From assembly GCA_036570425.1 (NCBI GenBank), contig DATCYF010000006.1, positions 1 to 64,000 of the forward strand: DNA of 64,000 nt, given 5' to 3'. Positions 1 to 6,830 of the stretch are shown piece after piece. The translations under genes and the position numbers were made by a program. Source of the stretch: Rhizorhapis sp036570425 (GTDB lineage: Bacteria > Pseudomonadota > Alphaproteobacteria > Sphingomonadales > Sphingomonadaceae). Positions within the stretch are counted from its first letter, which is position 1; each line of letters opens with the position of its first letter. The notes beneath the pieces were generated by a model, which was given only the letters and a program-made list of their open reading frames with translations, was not told where the DNA came from and did no database searches.

Positions 1-134
1 GTGGCCGATATGGACATGCAGATATGGCCGTCCGCATTCAGCAGCTTCCGCGCTATTGTGGATTTCCCTGCGCCGGAAGGGGAGGAGAGAACGAACAGAA
101 GGCCGCGGCGGGCGGGCGGGTCAGTCAATGCCAT
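1..134 (-). CDS. gmk: Guanylate kinase, N-terminal part (cut by window edge)
   Basis: Guanylate kinase phosphorylates GMP to GDP with ATP in the cytoplasm. Only the first 44 codons are in the window; the gene runs on past position 1. Translating the minus strand from the ATG at 134-132 gives a short Pro/Arg leader and then GLLFVLSSPSGAGKSTIARK, a P-loop (SGAGKS) in the sequence setting typical of Gmk, followed by HICMSISAT, which matches the start of the GMP-binding region. Another ATG upstream is closed by a stop after five codons, so 134 is the likely start; no strong ribosome binding site is visible. It lies 42 bp downstream of a small membrane protein gene on the same strand. Frame and motif are seen directly; the name follows from the family. 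Confidence 0.85.
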   Translation of the reverse strand, partial: MALTDPPARRGLLFVLSSPSGAGKSTIARKLLNADGHICMSISA

Positions 135-176
135 GGCCGCTACTGACTCAACGCCATGGGAGAGGTCAAGAGGCGC

Positions 177-434
177 TTATTCCTGTCTCGGCTTTTCTGC
201 GCTGTCGGCGGTGGTCGTCTTTTTCCCTTCGGCCGCACGGCGTGCCTCCACATTGTGCTGCAGCTTTATGAGCTGTTGCGCCACGATGACGCCGCCGATG
301 ATGATGGCGCCGGGAACAGAGCGACGCAGCACGGTCGTTGCTGCAAGAGCTGCAATGGTGCCCAAAGCGCCGGCCTTGCCTGTTTCGGCCTTTACGCGAT
401 TCGTGAGAATGGCTCTTGCTATATTGCCCAGCAT
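177..434 (-). CDS. Small membrane protein of unknown function
   Basis: An 85-residue protein with no recognised family. It has an amphipathic N-terminus, one or two hydrophobic stretches (about residues 24-54, Ala/Ile/Val-rich) and a charged hydrophilic tail rich in Lys, Glu and Arg, as expected for a small inner-membrane protein with a cytoplasmic tail. The start is supported by a purine-rich AAAGGGAG sequence just upstream of the ATG. It sits between fumC and gmk on the same strand, 62 bp after fumC, and may be co-transcribed with them. Function is unknown. Confidence 0.6.
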   Translation of the reverse strand: MLGNIARAILTNRVKAETGKAGALGTIAALAATTVLRRSVPGAIIIGGVIVAQQLIKLQHNVEARRAAEGKKTTTADSAEKPRQE

Positions 435-496
435 GCGTTCTCCCTTTCCTGCTCAATATAAACGCGAGCCGAAGAGGCGCAACCGCCACAAAGCCC

Positions 497-1885
497 TTAT
501 TTCCCTGTCATATCCTCTGGACGCACCAGGCGATCGAAGCTGGCCGCGTCCACAAAGCCAAGTTGCAGCGCGGCCCGTTTCAATGTCTGTCCGGTCTCAT
601 GTGCATGCTTGGCGATCTTCGCGGCCTTGTCATAGCCGATTTCGGGCGCGAGCGCAGTCACGAGCATGAGAGAGCGGTCGACCAGTTCGGCGATATGGGC
701 GCGATTGGGCTCCAGTCCTGCGAGCAGGCGCTCTTCGAAACTCTCTATGCCCGTAGATAGCAAGGTGATGGAACGCAGGACGTTCGCCCCGATCAGCGGC
801 TTGAAGACATTGAGTTCCATATGTCCCTGCATCCCCCCAACGGTGACGGCGGCATGGTTGCCGATGACCTGCGCCGCCACCATCGTCAGCATTTCGCATT
901 GAGTCGGATTGACCTTCCCCGGCATGATCGAGCTGCCCGGCTCATTCGCGGGAAGATCAAGCTCGCCAAGGCCGGAGCGCGGGCCGGAACCCAGTAAACG
1001 TATGTCATTCGCGATTTTCGTCAGTGAAACCGCCAGCGTACTGAGCGCGCCTGAAAGCTCGACCAGAGTATCGTGCGCGGCAAGCTCTGCAAATTTATTG
1101 GGCGCGGCTGTGAAGGGCAGGCCAGTGATCGCGCTGATTTCCCGGGCCATGTCCTCATCAAAATTATCTGGCGCATTAAGGCCGGTTCCTACCGCCGTGC
1201 CGCCCTGCGCCAAGGCATGCAACCGGGGCTGCACGTTCCACAGGCGTTGAATGCCTGCTTCAATTTGGGCCGCGTAGCCCGAAAATTCCTGGCCCAGCGT
1301 GAGCGGTGTCGCGTCCTGCAAATGGGTGCGGCCGATTTTGACGATATCGTCCCAGCGCTCCGCCTGCTCCATAAGGCGATTGTGCATGCGGGTAAGCGCG
1401 GGGAGCAAGTGGCTGTGCAACGCCCGCGCGGCGGCAATGTGCATCGCTGTGGGAAAGCTGTCGTTGGACGACTGGCCCTGATTGACGTGATCGTTGGGAT
1501 GGACCGGCGATTTGCCGCCGCGTGTGCCGGTCAGTTGCTCATTGGCATAGCCGGCGATCACTTCATTGACGTTCATGTTGGATTGGGTGCCAGATCCCGT
1601 TTGCCAGATAACCAACGGAAATTGATCGTCCAGTTCGCCCGATTGGATCGCGACGGCCGCGTGCTCTATGGCGTTGGCGATCTTCTGATCCAGATTATGC
1701 CGGGCATTTACCTGAGCGGCTGCCTGCTTGACGATCGCCAGCGCATGGATGAGGCCGACGGGCATTCGTTCAGAGGGGCCGAAGGGAAAATTCTCAATGC
1801 TGCGTTGCGTCTGCGCGCCCCAATAGGCGGTTGCGGGGACTTCGATGGGTCCGATCGAATCAGTTTCAGTTCGGGTTGCGGGCAT
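497..1885 (-). CDS. fumC: Class II fumarate hydratase
   Basis: Fumarase C interconverts fumarate and L-malate in the TCA cycle; it is a soluble, iron-independent homotetramer. The 462-residue product has the usual length and carries the superfamily signature GSSIMPGKVNP in the C-terminal half, plus the SGTQSNMNVNE and GRTHLQDATP segments that line the active site. The start at 1885 (MPATRTETDS) is chosen because homologues begin close to this point and a GGAG motif precedes it; the frame stays open 35 codons further upstream, but that extension looks non-coding. A long inverted repeat lies 30 bp upstream, between this gene and sspB. Confidence 0.96.
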   Translation of the reverse strand: MPATRTETDSIGPIEVPATAYWGAQTQRSIENFPFGPSERMPVGLIHALAIVKQAAAQVNARHNLDQKIANAIEHAAVAIQSGELDDQFPLVIWQTGSGTQSNMNVNEVIAGYANEQLTGTRGGKSPVHPNDHVNQGQSSNDSFPTAMHIAAARALHSHLLPALTRMHNRLMEQAERWDDIVKIGRTHLQDATPLTLGQEFSGYAAQIEAGIQRLWNVQPRLHALAQGGTAVGTGLNAPDNFDEDMAREISAITGLPFTAAPNKFAELAAHDTLVELSGALSTLAVSLTKIANDIRLLGSGPRSGLGELDLPANEPGSSIMPGKVNPTQCEMLTMVAAQVIGNHAAVTVGGMQGHMELNVFKPLIGANVLRSITLLSTGIESFEERLLAGLEPNRAHIAELVDRSLMLVTALAPEIGYDKAAKIAKHAHETGQTLKRAALQLGFVDAASFDRLVRPEDMTGK

Positions 1886-1914
1886 GACAGGACTCCGGAA
1901 TAACCTTCCTTCCC

Positions 1915-1951
1915 CTGAATAGCTGCCGGACTGCGCCAAGTCCCTATTCAG
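1915..1951. promoter_or_regulatory. Two-part inverted repeat between sspB and fumC
   Basis: An outer 8-bp perfect stem CTGAATAG / CTATTCAG (1915-1922 and 1944-1951) encloses an inner 5-bp stem GGACT / AGTCC (1928-1932 and 1939-1943) with a 6-base loop. It lies about 70 bp past the sspB stop and 30 bp before fumC, both on the minus strand. No T-run follows, so a factor-independent terminator for sspB is possible but not ideal; a folded fumC leader or an operator is the alternative. Confidence 0.5.
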
Positions 1952-2021
1952 CGCGAACGGAGGAGGGCACAGGAGCAATGTGGGCATCATGGGGCAAAAG
2001 CACCAGCCCCGAAACGACCCC

Positions 2022-2495
2022 TTATTTCTTTTTGCCGAAGTCCACTGTCACGACATTGGAGCCGTCTTCATTCGTAGGTCCGTCGTTTTCGGCAGCCTCA
2101 TGCGGCTCCGGCTCTTCGCCCGCGCCCTGCACCTGAAACTGAAGGGCAAAATTAACGGCTGGATCGACAAACGCCGTGATGGCGGAAAAGGGAATGACAA
2201 GCTCGGCGGGCACCTGATTGAAGGTCAGGCCGACCTCAAAGCCCTGATCATTGACTTTCAGGCCCCAGAACTTGTTCTGGAGCACGATGGTCATTTCGTC
2301 AGGAAAGCGCTCCGCCAGATGTTTCGGTATCGAAACCCCTGCCGCCCCGGTCTTGAAAGTGATATAGAAATGGTGGCTGCCGGGAAGGCCGCCAGATGAT
2401 TCGATTTCGCGCAGCACGCGCCCGACGACCGCGCGCAGGGCCTCCTGCACGATTTCGTCATAGGGAATCAGGCTGTCGGGCAAATCGTCACTCAT
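2022..2495 (-). CDS. sspB: ClpXP adaptor protein SspB (alphaproteobacterial type)
   Basis: SspB tethers ssrA-tagged and other substrates to the ClpX unfoldase. The 157-residue product begins MSDDLPDSLIPYDE and has the compact alpha-type SspB fold region (YITFKTGAAGVSIP, FPDEMTIVLQNKFW) followed by an acidic, low-complexity tail ending VTVDFGKKK, which in the family carries the short ClpX-binding peptide. The start at 2495 is preferred over 2504; neither has a clear ribosome binding site. It is divergent from hisB across an 83-bp region that must hold both promoters. Confidence 0.88.
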   Translation of the reverse strand: MSDDLPDSLIPYDEIVQEALRAVVGRVLREIESSGGLPGSHHFYITFKTGAAGVSIPKHLAERFPDEMTIVLQNKFWGLKVNDQGFEVGLTFNQVPAELVIPFSAITAFVDPAVNFALQFQVQGAGEEPEPHEAAENDGPTNEDGSNVVTVDFGKKK

Positions 2496-2578
2496 GATTG
2501 CCATTGGTAACGCAGACGTCGGAAGCGTCAAGCGCCGACATTGTTGCATGGAATGATTCTCCCGCTATAGGGTGCGGC

Positions 2579-3175
2579 ATGCGCAGCGCTGAAATTCATC
2601 GCAAGACGGCGGAAACGTCGATCGATGTCGAACTCCACCTCGACGGCACGGGCGAATATGAAGTTTCGACCGGCATCGGTTTTCTTGACCATATGCTGGA
2701 GCAGCTTTCCCGCCATTCCCTCATCGACATAAAGGTCAAGGCGGTGGGCGACTTGCATATCGATCAGCATCACACGACCGAGGACACCGGCATCGCCATT
2801 GGCGAGGCGGTGGCAAAGGCGCTGGGCGACCGCAAGGGCATCACGCGTTATGGCCATGCTTATGCTCCGATGGATGAGACGCTGACTCGCTGCGCGCTTG
2901 ATATTTCGGGTCGGCCCTATCTGGTGTTCAAGGCGGCCTTTTCGACCCCGCGCCTGGGTGAGATGGACACGGAATTGTTCGAACATTGGTTCCACAGTTT
3001 CGCGGGATCGGCGGGCATTACGCTCCATGTTGAAAATCTCTACGGTTCCAACAACCACCATATTATTGAGAGCTGCTTCAAGGCGGTGGCACGGGCGCTG
3101 CGCACAGCGGTCGAGATTGATCCGCGCAAGGCGGACAGCGTGCCGTCCACCAAAGGTACGTTAGGCGGACAATGA
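2579..3175 (+). CDS. hisB: Imidazoleglycerol-phosphate dehydratase
   Basis: Dehydrates imidazole-glycerol phosphate to imidazole-acetol phosphate, a Mn-dependent step of histidine biosynthesis. The 198-residue protein is the monofunctional type without a phosphatase domain. It shows the family metal-binding blocks FLDHMLEQLSRH (about 40-51), DLHIDQHHTTED (64-75) and the second-half repeat FEHWFHSFA and NNHHIIE. The start at 2579 gives MRSAEIHRKT and an AGGGTG motif 6 bases upstream; the open frame extends further, but that part is not family-like. It overlaps hisH by 4 bases (ATGA), so the two are translationally coupled. Confidence 0.95.
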   Translation: MRSAEIHRKTAETSIDVELHLDGTGEYEVSTGIGFLDHMLEQLSRHSLIDIKVKAVGDLHIDQHHTTEDTGIAIGEAVAKALGDRKGITRYGHAYAPMDETLTRCALDISGRPYLVFKAAFSTPRLGEMDTELFEHWFHSFAGSAGITLHVENLYGSNNHHIIESCFKAVARALRTAVEIDPRKADSVPSTKGTLGGQ

Positions 3176-3792
3176 CGGGCATTATCGCCCTTGTCGATTA
3201 TGGCGCGGGTAATCTTCATTCCGTTCACAATGCGCTGAAAAAAGCAGGCGGCGTGCATGTTGAGGTCACGAGCGATCCGGCGCTGGTGCGCGGCGCCGCG
3301 CGGGTGGTGTTACCCGGTGTGGGCGCCTTTCGCGCTTGCCGCGATGCGCTGGCGGCTGTGCCGGGCATGATCGAGGCGATGGAGGAAGCCGTGCTGGAAC
3401 GCGGCGTGCCCTTCCTTGGCATTTGCGTAGGCATGCAGTTGCTCGCTGAGCGGGGTGAGGAATATGGCAGTCATGAGGGACTCGGATGGATTCCCGGCGC
3501 TGTGCGGCTGATCGAGCGGGACGATCCTGCCATCAAGGTGCCGCATATGGGCTGGAACGATGTGAGATTGGCGCGTCCGCATCCGCTGGTCGTACCCGGC
3601 GAGGCCTATTTCCTGCACAGCTATCATTTCGAGGCGGCTGATGAAGCGCATGTCTTTGCGCGGACCGATCATGGTGGACCGCTTGTCGCCGCCGTTGGGC
3701 GGGACAACATCATTGGCGTGCAATTTCATCCGGAAAAGAGTCAGGCCTATGGCCTGGGCTTTTTAACGCGCTTTCTGGAGTGGCATCCGTGA
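3172..3792 (+). CDS. hisH: Imidazole glycerol phosphate synthase, glutamine amidotransferase subunit
   Basis: HisH hydrolyses glutamine and passes ammonia to HisF to form imidazole glycerol phosphate and AICAR. The 206-residue product has the class I amidotransferase nucleophile in GICVGMQ (Cys85) and the His/Glu pair in GVQFHPEKSQ near residue 187, with the oxyanion segment LPGVGAF near 48-53. Its start overlaps the hisB stop and its stop overlaps the GTG start of hisA, so hisB-hisH-hisA form a coupled run. Its partner hisF is downstream, after hisA and a 122-bp gap. Confidence 0.95.
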   Translation: MTGIIALVDYGAGNLHSVHNALKKAGGVHVEVTSDPALVRGAARVVLPGVGAFRACRDALAAVPGMIEAMEEAVLERGVPFLGICVGMQLLAERGEEYGSHEGLGWIPGAVRLIERDDPAIKVPHMGWNDVRLARPHPLVVPGEAYFLHSYHFEAADEAHVFARTDHGGPLVAAVGRDNIIGVQFHPEKSQAYGLGFLTRFLEWHP

Positions 3793-4520
3793 GTTTAATC
3801 GTTTTTCCCGCAATTGACCTCAAAGGGGGGCAGGTGGTGCGCCTGGCCGAGGGCGATATGGATCGGGCCACCGTCTATGGTGACAATCCGGCGCAGCAGG
3901 CGACGCTGTTCGCCGAAGCTGGAGCCGGTTTCCTGCACGTCGTCGATCTGGATGGCGCCTTTGCAGGAAGGGCGGTGAATGCCGGAGCGGTGGAGAGCAT
4001 CATCGAAGCTTTTCCCGGTCATGTGCAGCTTGGCGGGGGCATCCGTGAACGGGCCGCCGTGGAGCGCTGGTTTGACCTGGGTGTATCGCGTGTGGTGATC
4101 GGCACGGCGGCGCTCAAGGACCCGGAATTCGTGAAGGACGCCGCACGTGAGTTCCCGGGCGGGATCGTGGTGGCTGTCGATGCGCGCGACGGCTTCGTCG
4201 CGACGGAAGGCTGGGCGGAGAGATCCGACATGCCCGTTGCCGATATGGCGCGCCGGTTCGAGGATGCTGGCGTCGCGGCCTTGCTCTTCACCGATGTCGG
4301 ACGCGACGGACTCCTGAAAGGCTGCAATGTCGAAGCGACCGTCGATCTGGCGCGCGCGACTGATATACCGGTGATCGCCAGTGGTGGCGTCGCCGGGATC
4401 AGCGACATTCGCGTGCTGAGTCTGCATGTCGAAGACGGCATCGAAGGCGTCATCACTGGCCGGGCGCTGTATGATGGTCGGCTGGATTTGAAGGCTGCCC
4501 TGGCCGTAGCTGCCGGATGA
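3789..4520 (+). CDS. hisA: Phosphoribosylformimino-AICAR-phosphate isomerase
   Basis: Amadori-type isomerase (ProFAR isomerase) of the histidine pathway, a (beta/alpha)8 barrel. The product begins SLIVFPAIDLKGGQVVRL, with the catalytic Asp in PAIDLKGG, and carries the half-barrel phosphate-binding motifs LGGGIRE and ASGGVAG. The GTG at 3789 is preferred over a GTG at 3780 because a TGGAG sequence sits at the right distance and its G-TGA overlaps the hisH stop by four bases; it gives 243 residues, the usual length. Confidence 0.94.
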   Translation: MSLIVFPAIDLKGGQVVRLAEGDMDRATVYGDNPAQQATLFAEAGAGFLHVVDLDGAFAGRAVNAGAVESIIEAFPGHVQLGGGIRERAAVERWFDLGVSRVVIGTAALKDPEFVKDAAREFPGGIVVAVDARDGFVATEGWAERSDMPVADMARRFEDAGVAALLFTDVGRDGLLKGCNVEATVDLARATDIPVIASGGVAGISDIRVLSLHVEDGIEGVITGRALYDGRLDLKAALAVAAG

Positions 4521-4567
4521 AACATATCCGCTTGTCCTGAATGGGCATCGCGCTTGCTGAGGTGGCA

Positions 4568-4606
4568 TATCGAAGGGCTGACGCCCAGGCGAACCGCACT
4601 TCGATA
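4568..4606. repeat. Compound hairpin between hisA and hisF
   Basis: Perfect 8-bp arms TATCGAAG (4568-4575) and CTTCGATA (4599-4606) enclose a second small stem GGGC/GCCC (4575-4578 and 4583-4586). This is the only real gap (122 bp) in the hisB-hisF run. It could set relative expression of hisF, act as a processing or attenuation structure, or be a small repeat element. Confidence 0.5.
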
Positions 4607-4642
4607 AGCCCCTGTGCCAGTATAAGTGGTGGGAGTTGAGAT

Positions 4643-5410
4643 ATGACAGTTCGCACCCGAATCATTCCCTGCCTGGACGTCGCCAATGGGCGCGTGGTGA
4701 AAGGCGTCAATTTCGTCGATCTCGCCGATGCGGGCGATCCTGTGGAGCAGGCGCGCCTCTATGACGCGGCGGGGGCGGACGAGTTGTGCTTCCTTGACAT
4801 AACCGCCAGTCATGAGGCGCGTGGGACCATCCTCGATATAGTCCGGCGCACCGCAGAGGTGTGTTTCATGCCGCTGACCGTAGGCGGCGGCGTGCGCTCT
4901 GTTGAGGACGCCCGCGCACTGCTGCTCGCGGGCGCCGACAAGGTGGCCGTCAACAGCGCTGCCGTGTCCCGGCCGGAAGTCATAGCGGAGATCGCGGACC
5001 GCTTCGGCAGCCAGTGCGTGGTGGCGTCAGTGGATGCGCGGCGAGTTGGTGGAGGTCATTGGGAAATCTTTACTCATGGCGGTCGGCGCGCAACCGGAAT
5101 CGATGCGCTGGCGCATGCGGCGCGACTGGCCGGATTGGGGGCGGGCGAATTGCTGGTGACGTCCATGGATGGCGACGGCACGCGGCAGGGCTATGATCTT
5201 GCATTGACCAGGGCCATTGCTGACAGCGTTTCCGTTCCCGTGATTGCCAGCGGCGGCGTGGGTACGCTGCAACACCTGGTCGACGGAGTGATTGAGGGCC
5301 ATGCGAGTGCCGTGCTTGCGGCCTCCATCTTCCATTTCGGTCAGCACAGCGTCGCCGAAGCACATGCGGCGCTCGCGGCGGCAGGCATCCCGACCCGGAC
5401 CGCTGCCTGA
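4643..5410 (+). CDS. hisF: Imidazole glycerol phosphate synthase, cyclase subunit
   Basis: HisF joins ammonia from HisH to PRFAR and cleaves it to imidazole glycerol phosphate and AICAR. The 255-residue barrel begins TVRTRIIPCLDVANGRVVKG with the catalytic Asp in PCLDV, and has the second catalytic Asp in TSMDGDGTRQGYD. Phosphate-binding repeats VGGGVRS and ASGGVGT are present. A GGGAG motif sits upstream of the ATG. It is separated from hisA by a hairpin-bearing gap, and from hisE by a PEP-CTERM gene. Confidence 0.96.
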   Translation: MTVRTRIIPCLDVANGRVVKGVNFVDLADAGDPVEQARLYDAAGADELCFLDITASHEARGTILDIVRRTAEVCFMPLTVGGGVRSVEDARALLLAGADKVAVNSAAVSRPEVIAEIADRFGSQCVVASVDARRVGGGHWEIFTHGGRRATGIDALAHAARLAGLGAGELLVTSMDGDGTRQGYDLALTRAIADSVSVPVIASGGVGTLQHLVDGVIEGHASAVLAASIFHFGQHSVAEAHAALAAAGIPTRTAA

Positions 5411-5415
5411 TCTGC

Positions 5416-5476
5416 CAATGGTTAATGTCGGCGGGCCTTACATTAACCTTCATTGCTTCTTGACCGTTAACCATTG
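5416..5476. promoter_or_regulatory. Long-spaced inverted repeat upstream of the PEP-CTERM gene
   Basis: A perfect 10-bp inverted repeat, CAATGGTTAA (5416-5425) and TTAACCATTG (5467-5476), with a third partial copy CATTAACC at 5441-5448. The TTAACC core is reminiscent of alphaproteobacterial regulator half-sites, but the spacing does not fit the TTAA-N7-TTAA CtrA box. It lies about 90 bp before the PEP-CTERM start, so an operator for that gene is the simplest reading. Confidence 0.4.
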
Positions 5477-5564
5477 AAGGCCGCGCTATCCGTGCGTTGA
5501 TGGGAATTGGCACGGTGGCTGCATCCTCTCCGTCAAGACATTCACGAGGTGGGAGGCACTTTCT

Positions 5565-5933
5565 ATGACTATCAACAAGATCGCCCTGGCGGCATCCGCT
5601 GCCATTCTGTTCGTGGCGGCGCCGGCTCATGCAACCGGTGGCGGCTGGTGGGGCCACAAGCATTATCCCGGCTGCAGCCATGGCGGCTCCAGCACCAGCA
5701 GCTCCTCGGGCGGTGGCAGCAGCTTTGGCGGTTCTTCATCGTCATCAACATCTTCCAGCTCCAGCTCGTCCTCTTCATCGAGTTCGAGCGGCGGCGGGTC
5801 TTCGGGCGGATCGAGTGGGGGAACGTCCGTACCGGAGCCTGCGGATTTCGCGCTGTTCGCGGCAGGTGTCGCCGGCTTGCTGATTGGCCGCCGCACCAGC
5901 CGCAGGCGCGCTGCCCGCAAGTCGGAACAGTAA
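5565..5933 (+). CDS. PEP-CTERM sorting domain protein, Ser/Gly-rich
   Basis: A 122-residue secreted protein. Residues 1-23 form a Sec signal peptide ending AHA. The mature start has a short Trp/His/Cys patch, then about 50 residues almost entirely Ser and Gly (about 41-87). The C-terminus is a textbook PEP-CTERM tripartite signal: VPEP at 89-92, a hydrophobic helix at about 94-108 and an Arg-rich tail from 109. In the family this signal is cut by an exosortase, often linked to exopolysaccharide production. No exosortase is visible in the window, though an EPS locus lies 25 kb away. The gene interrupts hisF and hisE. A purine-rich GGTGGGAGG precedes the start. Confidence 0.85.
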   Translation: MTINKIALAASAAILFVAAPAHATGGGWWGHKHYPGCSHGGSSTSSSSGGGSSFGGSSSSSTSSSSSSSSSSSSSGGGSSGGSSGGTSVPEPADFALFAAGVAGLLIGRRTSRRRAARKSEQ

Positions 5934-6015
5934 AATCCTTTTCTGATTACAATTTGATGGTGGGACCAGAGATTTTCCAGTTGACGGGTCCGGGGGGCAT
6001 GTCCCAACTGCGGGC

Positions 6016-6336
6016 ATGAGCGGAACCCTGAAACGGCTGGAAAGCACCATCAAGGAGCGCCGGGTCTCTGACCCGGCGCTTTCCTATGTCGCGAAGCTAC
6101 GCGTCGCCGGTCGCGCCAAAATGGCCCAGAAACTGGGCGAGGAAGCGGTGGAGACCGTGATTGCCGCAGTGTCCGACGACAGCAGGGCAGTGACGAGCGA
6201 AGCGGCGGACCTGATGTTTCACCTGGCTGTGCTTCTGGCCGATATGGACCTGAGCTTCGACGATGTGCTGGCAGAGCTTGACAGGCGAGAGGGCATTTCG
6301 GGTATCGACGAAAAAGCTTCAAGAAAAGGGGAGTAG
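6016..6336 (+). CDS. hisE: Phosphoribosyl-ATP pyrophosphatase
   Basis: Hydrolyses phosphoribosyl-ATP to phosphoribosyl-AMP, the second step of histidine biosynthesis. The 106-residue all-alpha protein has the MazG-like metal-binding motif KLGEEAVETVIAA (EExxE) and the second acidic block SEAADLMFHL. It is the monofunctional form, not fused to hisI. It is 4 bases upstream of the HIT-family gene and likely co-transcribed with it. A small imperfect inverted repeat (CAGTT/AACTG, 5978-6010) lies just before the start. Confidence 0.95.
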   Translation: MSGTLKRLESTIKERRVSDPALSYVAKLRVAGRAKMAQKLGEEAVETVIAAVSDDSRAVTSEAADLMFHLAVLLADMDLSFDDVLAELDRREGISGIDEKASRKGE

Positions 6337-6340
6337 AGCG

Positions 6341-6718
6341 ATGGCTGTTGACGCAACCCAGCCCTATGATGACCAGAATATTTTTGCGAAGATTTTGCGC
6401 GGCGAAATTCCCTGCCGGAAGGTTTATGAGGATGAATTCGCCCTTGCCTTCCACGACATCAATCCGCAGGCCCCAACGCATATCCTGATCATTCCCAAGG
6501 GCCCTTATGTCAGTTGGGATGACTTTTCCGCTGAGGCTCCGGATGCCGAAATCGCCGGTTTTGTCCGCGCCGTGGGCAAGGTGGCCCGTGATGCGGGGCT
6601 TGTGACAAGCGGTTATCGCCTGCTCGCCAATGCAGGTCCGGACAGCCATCAGGAAGTGCCGCATCTGCATGTACACATCTTTGCAGGGCAACCTTTGGGA
6701 CCGATGCTGGCACGCTAG
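6341..6718 (+). CDS. hinT: HIT family nucleoside phosphoramidase (HinT-like)
   Basis: Histidine-triad hydrolases cleave purine nucleoside phosphoramidates and acyl-adenylates. The 125-residue protein has the triad HLHVHIFAG (His108, 110, 112) and the N-terminal nucleotide-binding part IFAKILRGEIPCRKVYED typical of the HinT branch. An AAGGGGAG motif positions the ATG at 6341, immediately after hisE; the open frame runs further upstream inside hisE but that part is not coding for this protein. Pairing of hisE and a HIT gene is common in alphaproteobacteria. Confidence 0.92.
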   Translation: MAVDATQPYDDQNIFAKILRGEIPCRKVYEDEFALAFHDINPQAPTHILIIPKGPYVSWDDFSAEAPDAEIAGFVRAVGKVARDAGLVTSGYRLLANAGPDSHQEVPHLHVHIFAGQPLGPMLAR

Positions 6719-6830
6719 CTGCCGTCTCTTTTGCTAGCATTTGTAATATGCTTGCGCAGGACGATTTCGGCGATAGTCTCCGTCCCGGGAGAGGCAGGCC
6801 TGTCAGGTACTGCAAAACAGAAGGATTTGC

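Noticed and set aside
1..669. A 222-codon plus-strand frame at the left edge
   Set aside because: Its first part is the reverse complement of the gmk P-loop region, its middle overlaps the small membrane protein gene and its end overlaps fumC; composition is not protein-like.
5416..5476. CtrA binding site
   Set aside because: The TTAA half-sites are 20 or more bases apart, not the seven needed for a CtrA box.
5685..5830. Repetitive Ser/Gly codons that look like a short tandem repeat or CRISPR-like array
   Set aside because: No constant spacer/repeat unit; it is a coding low-complexity tract within a PEP-CTERM protein.
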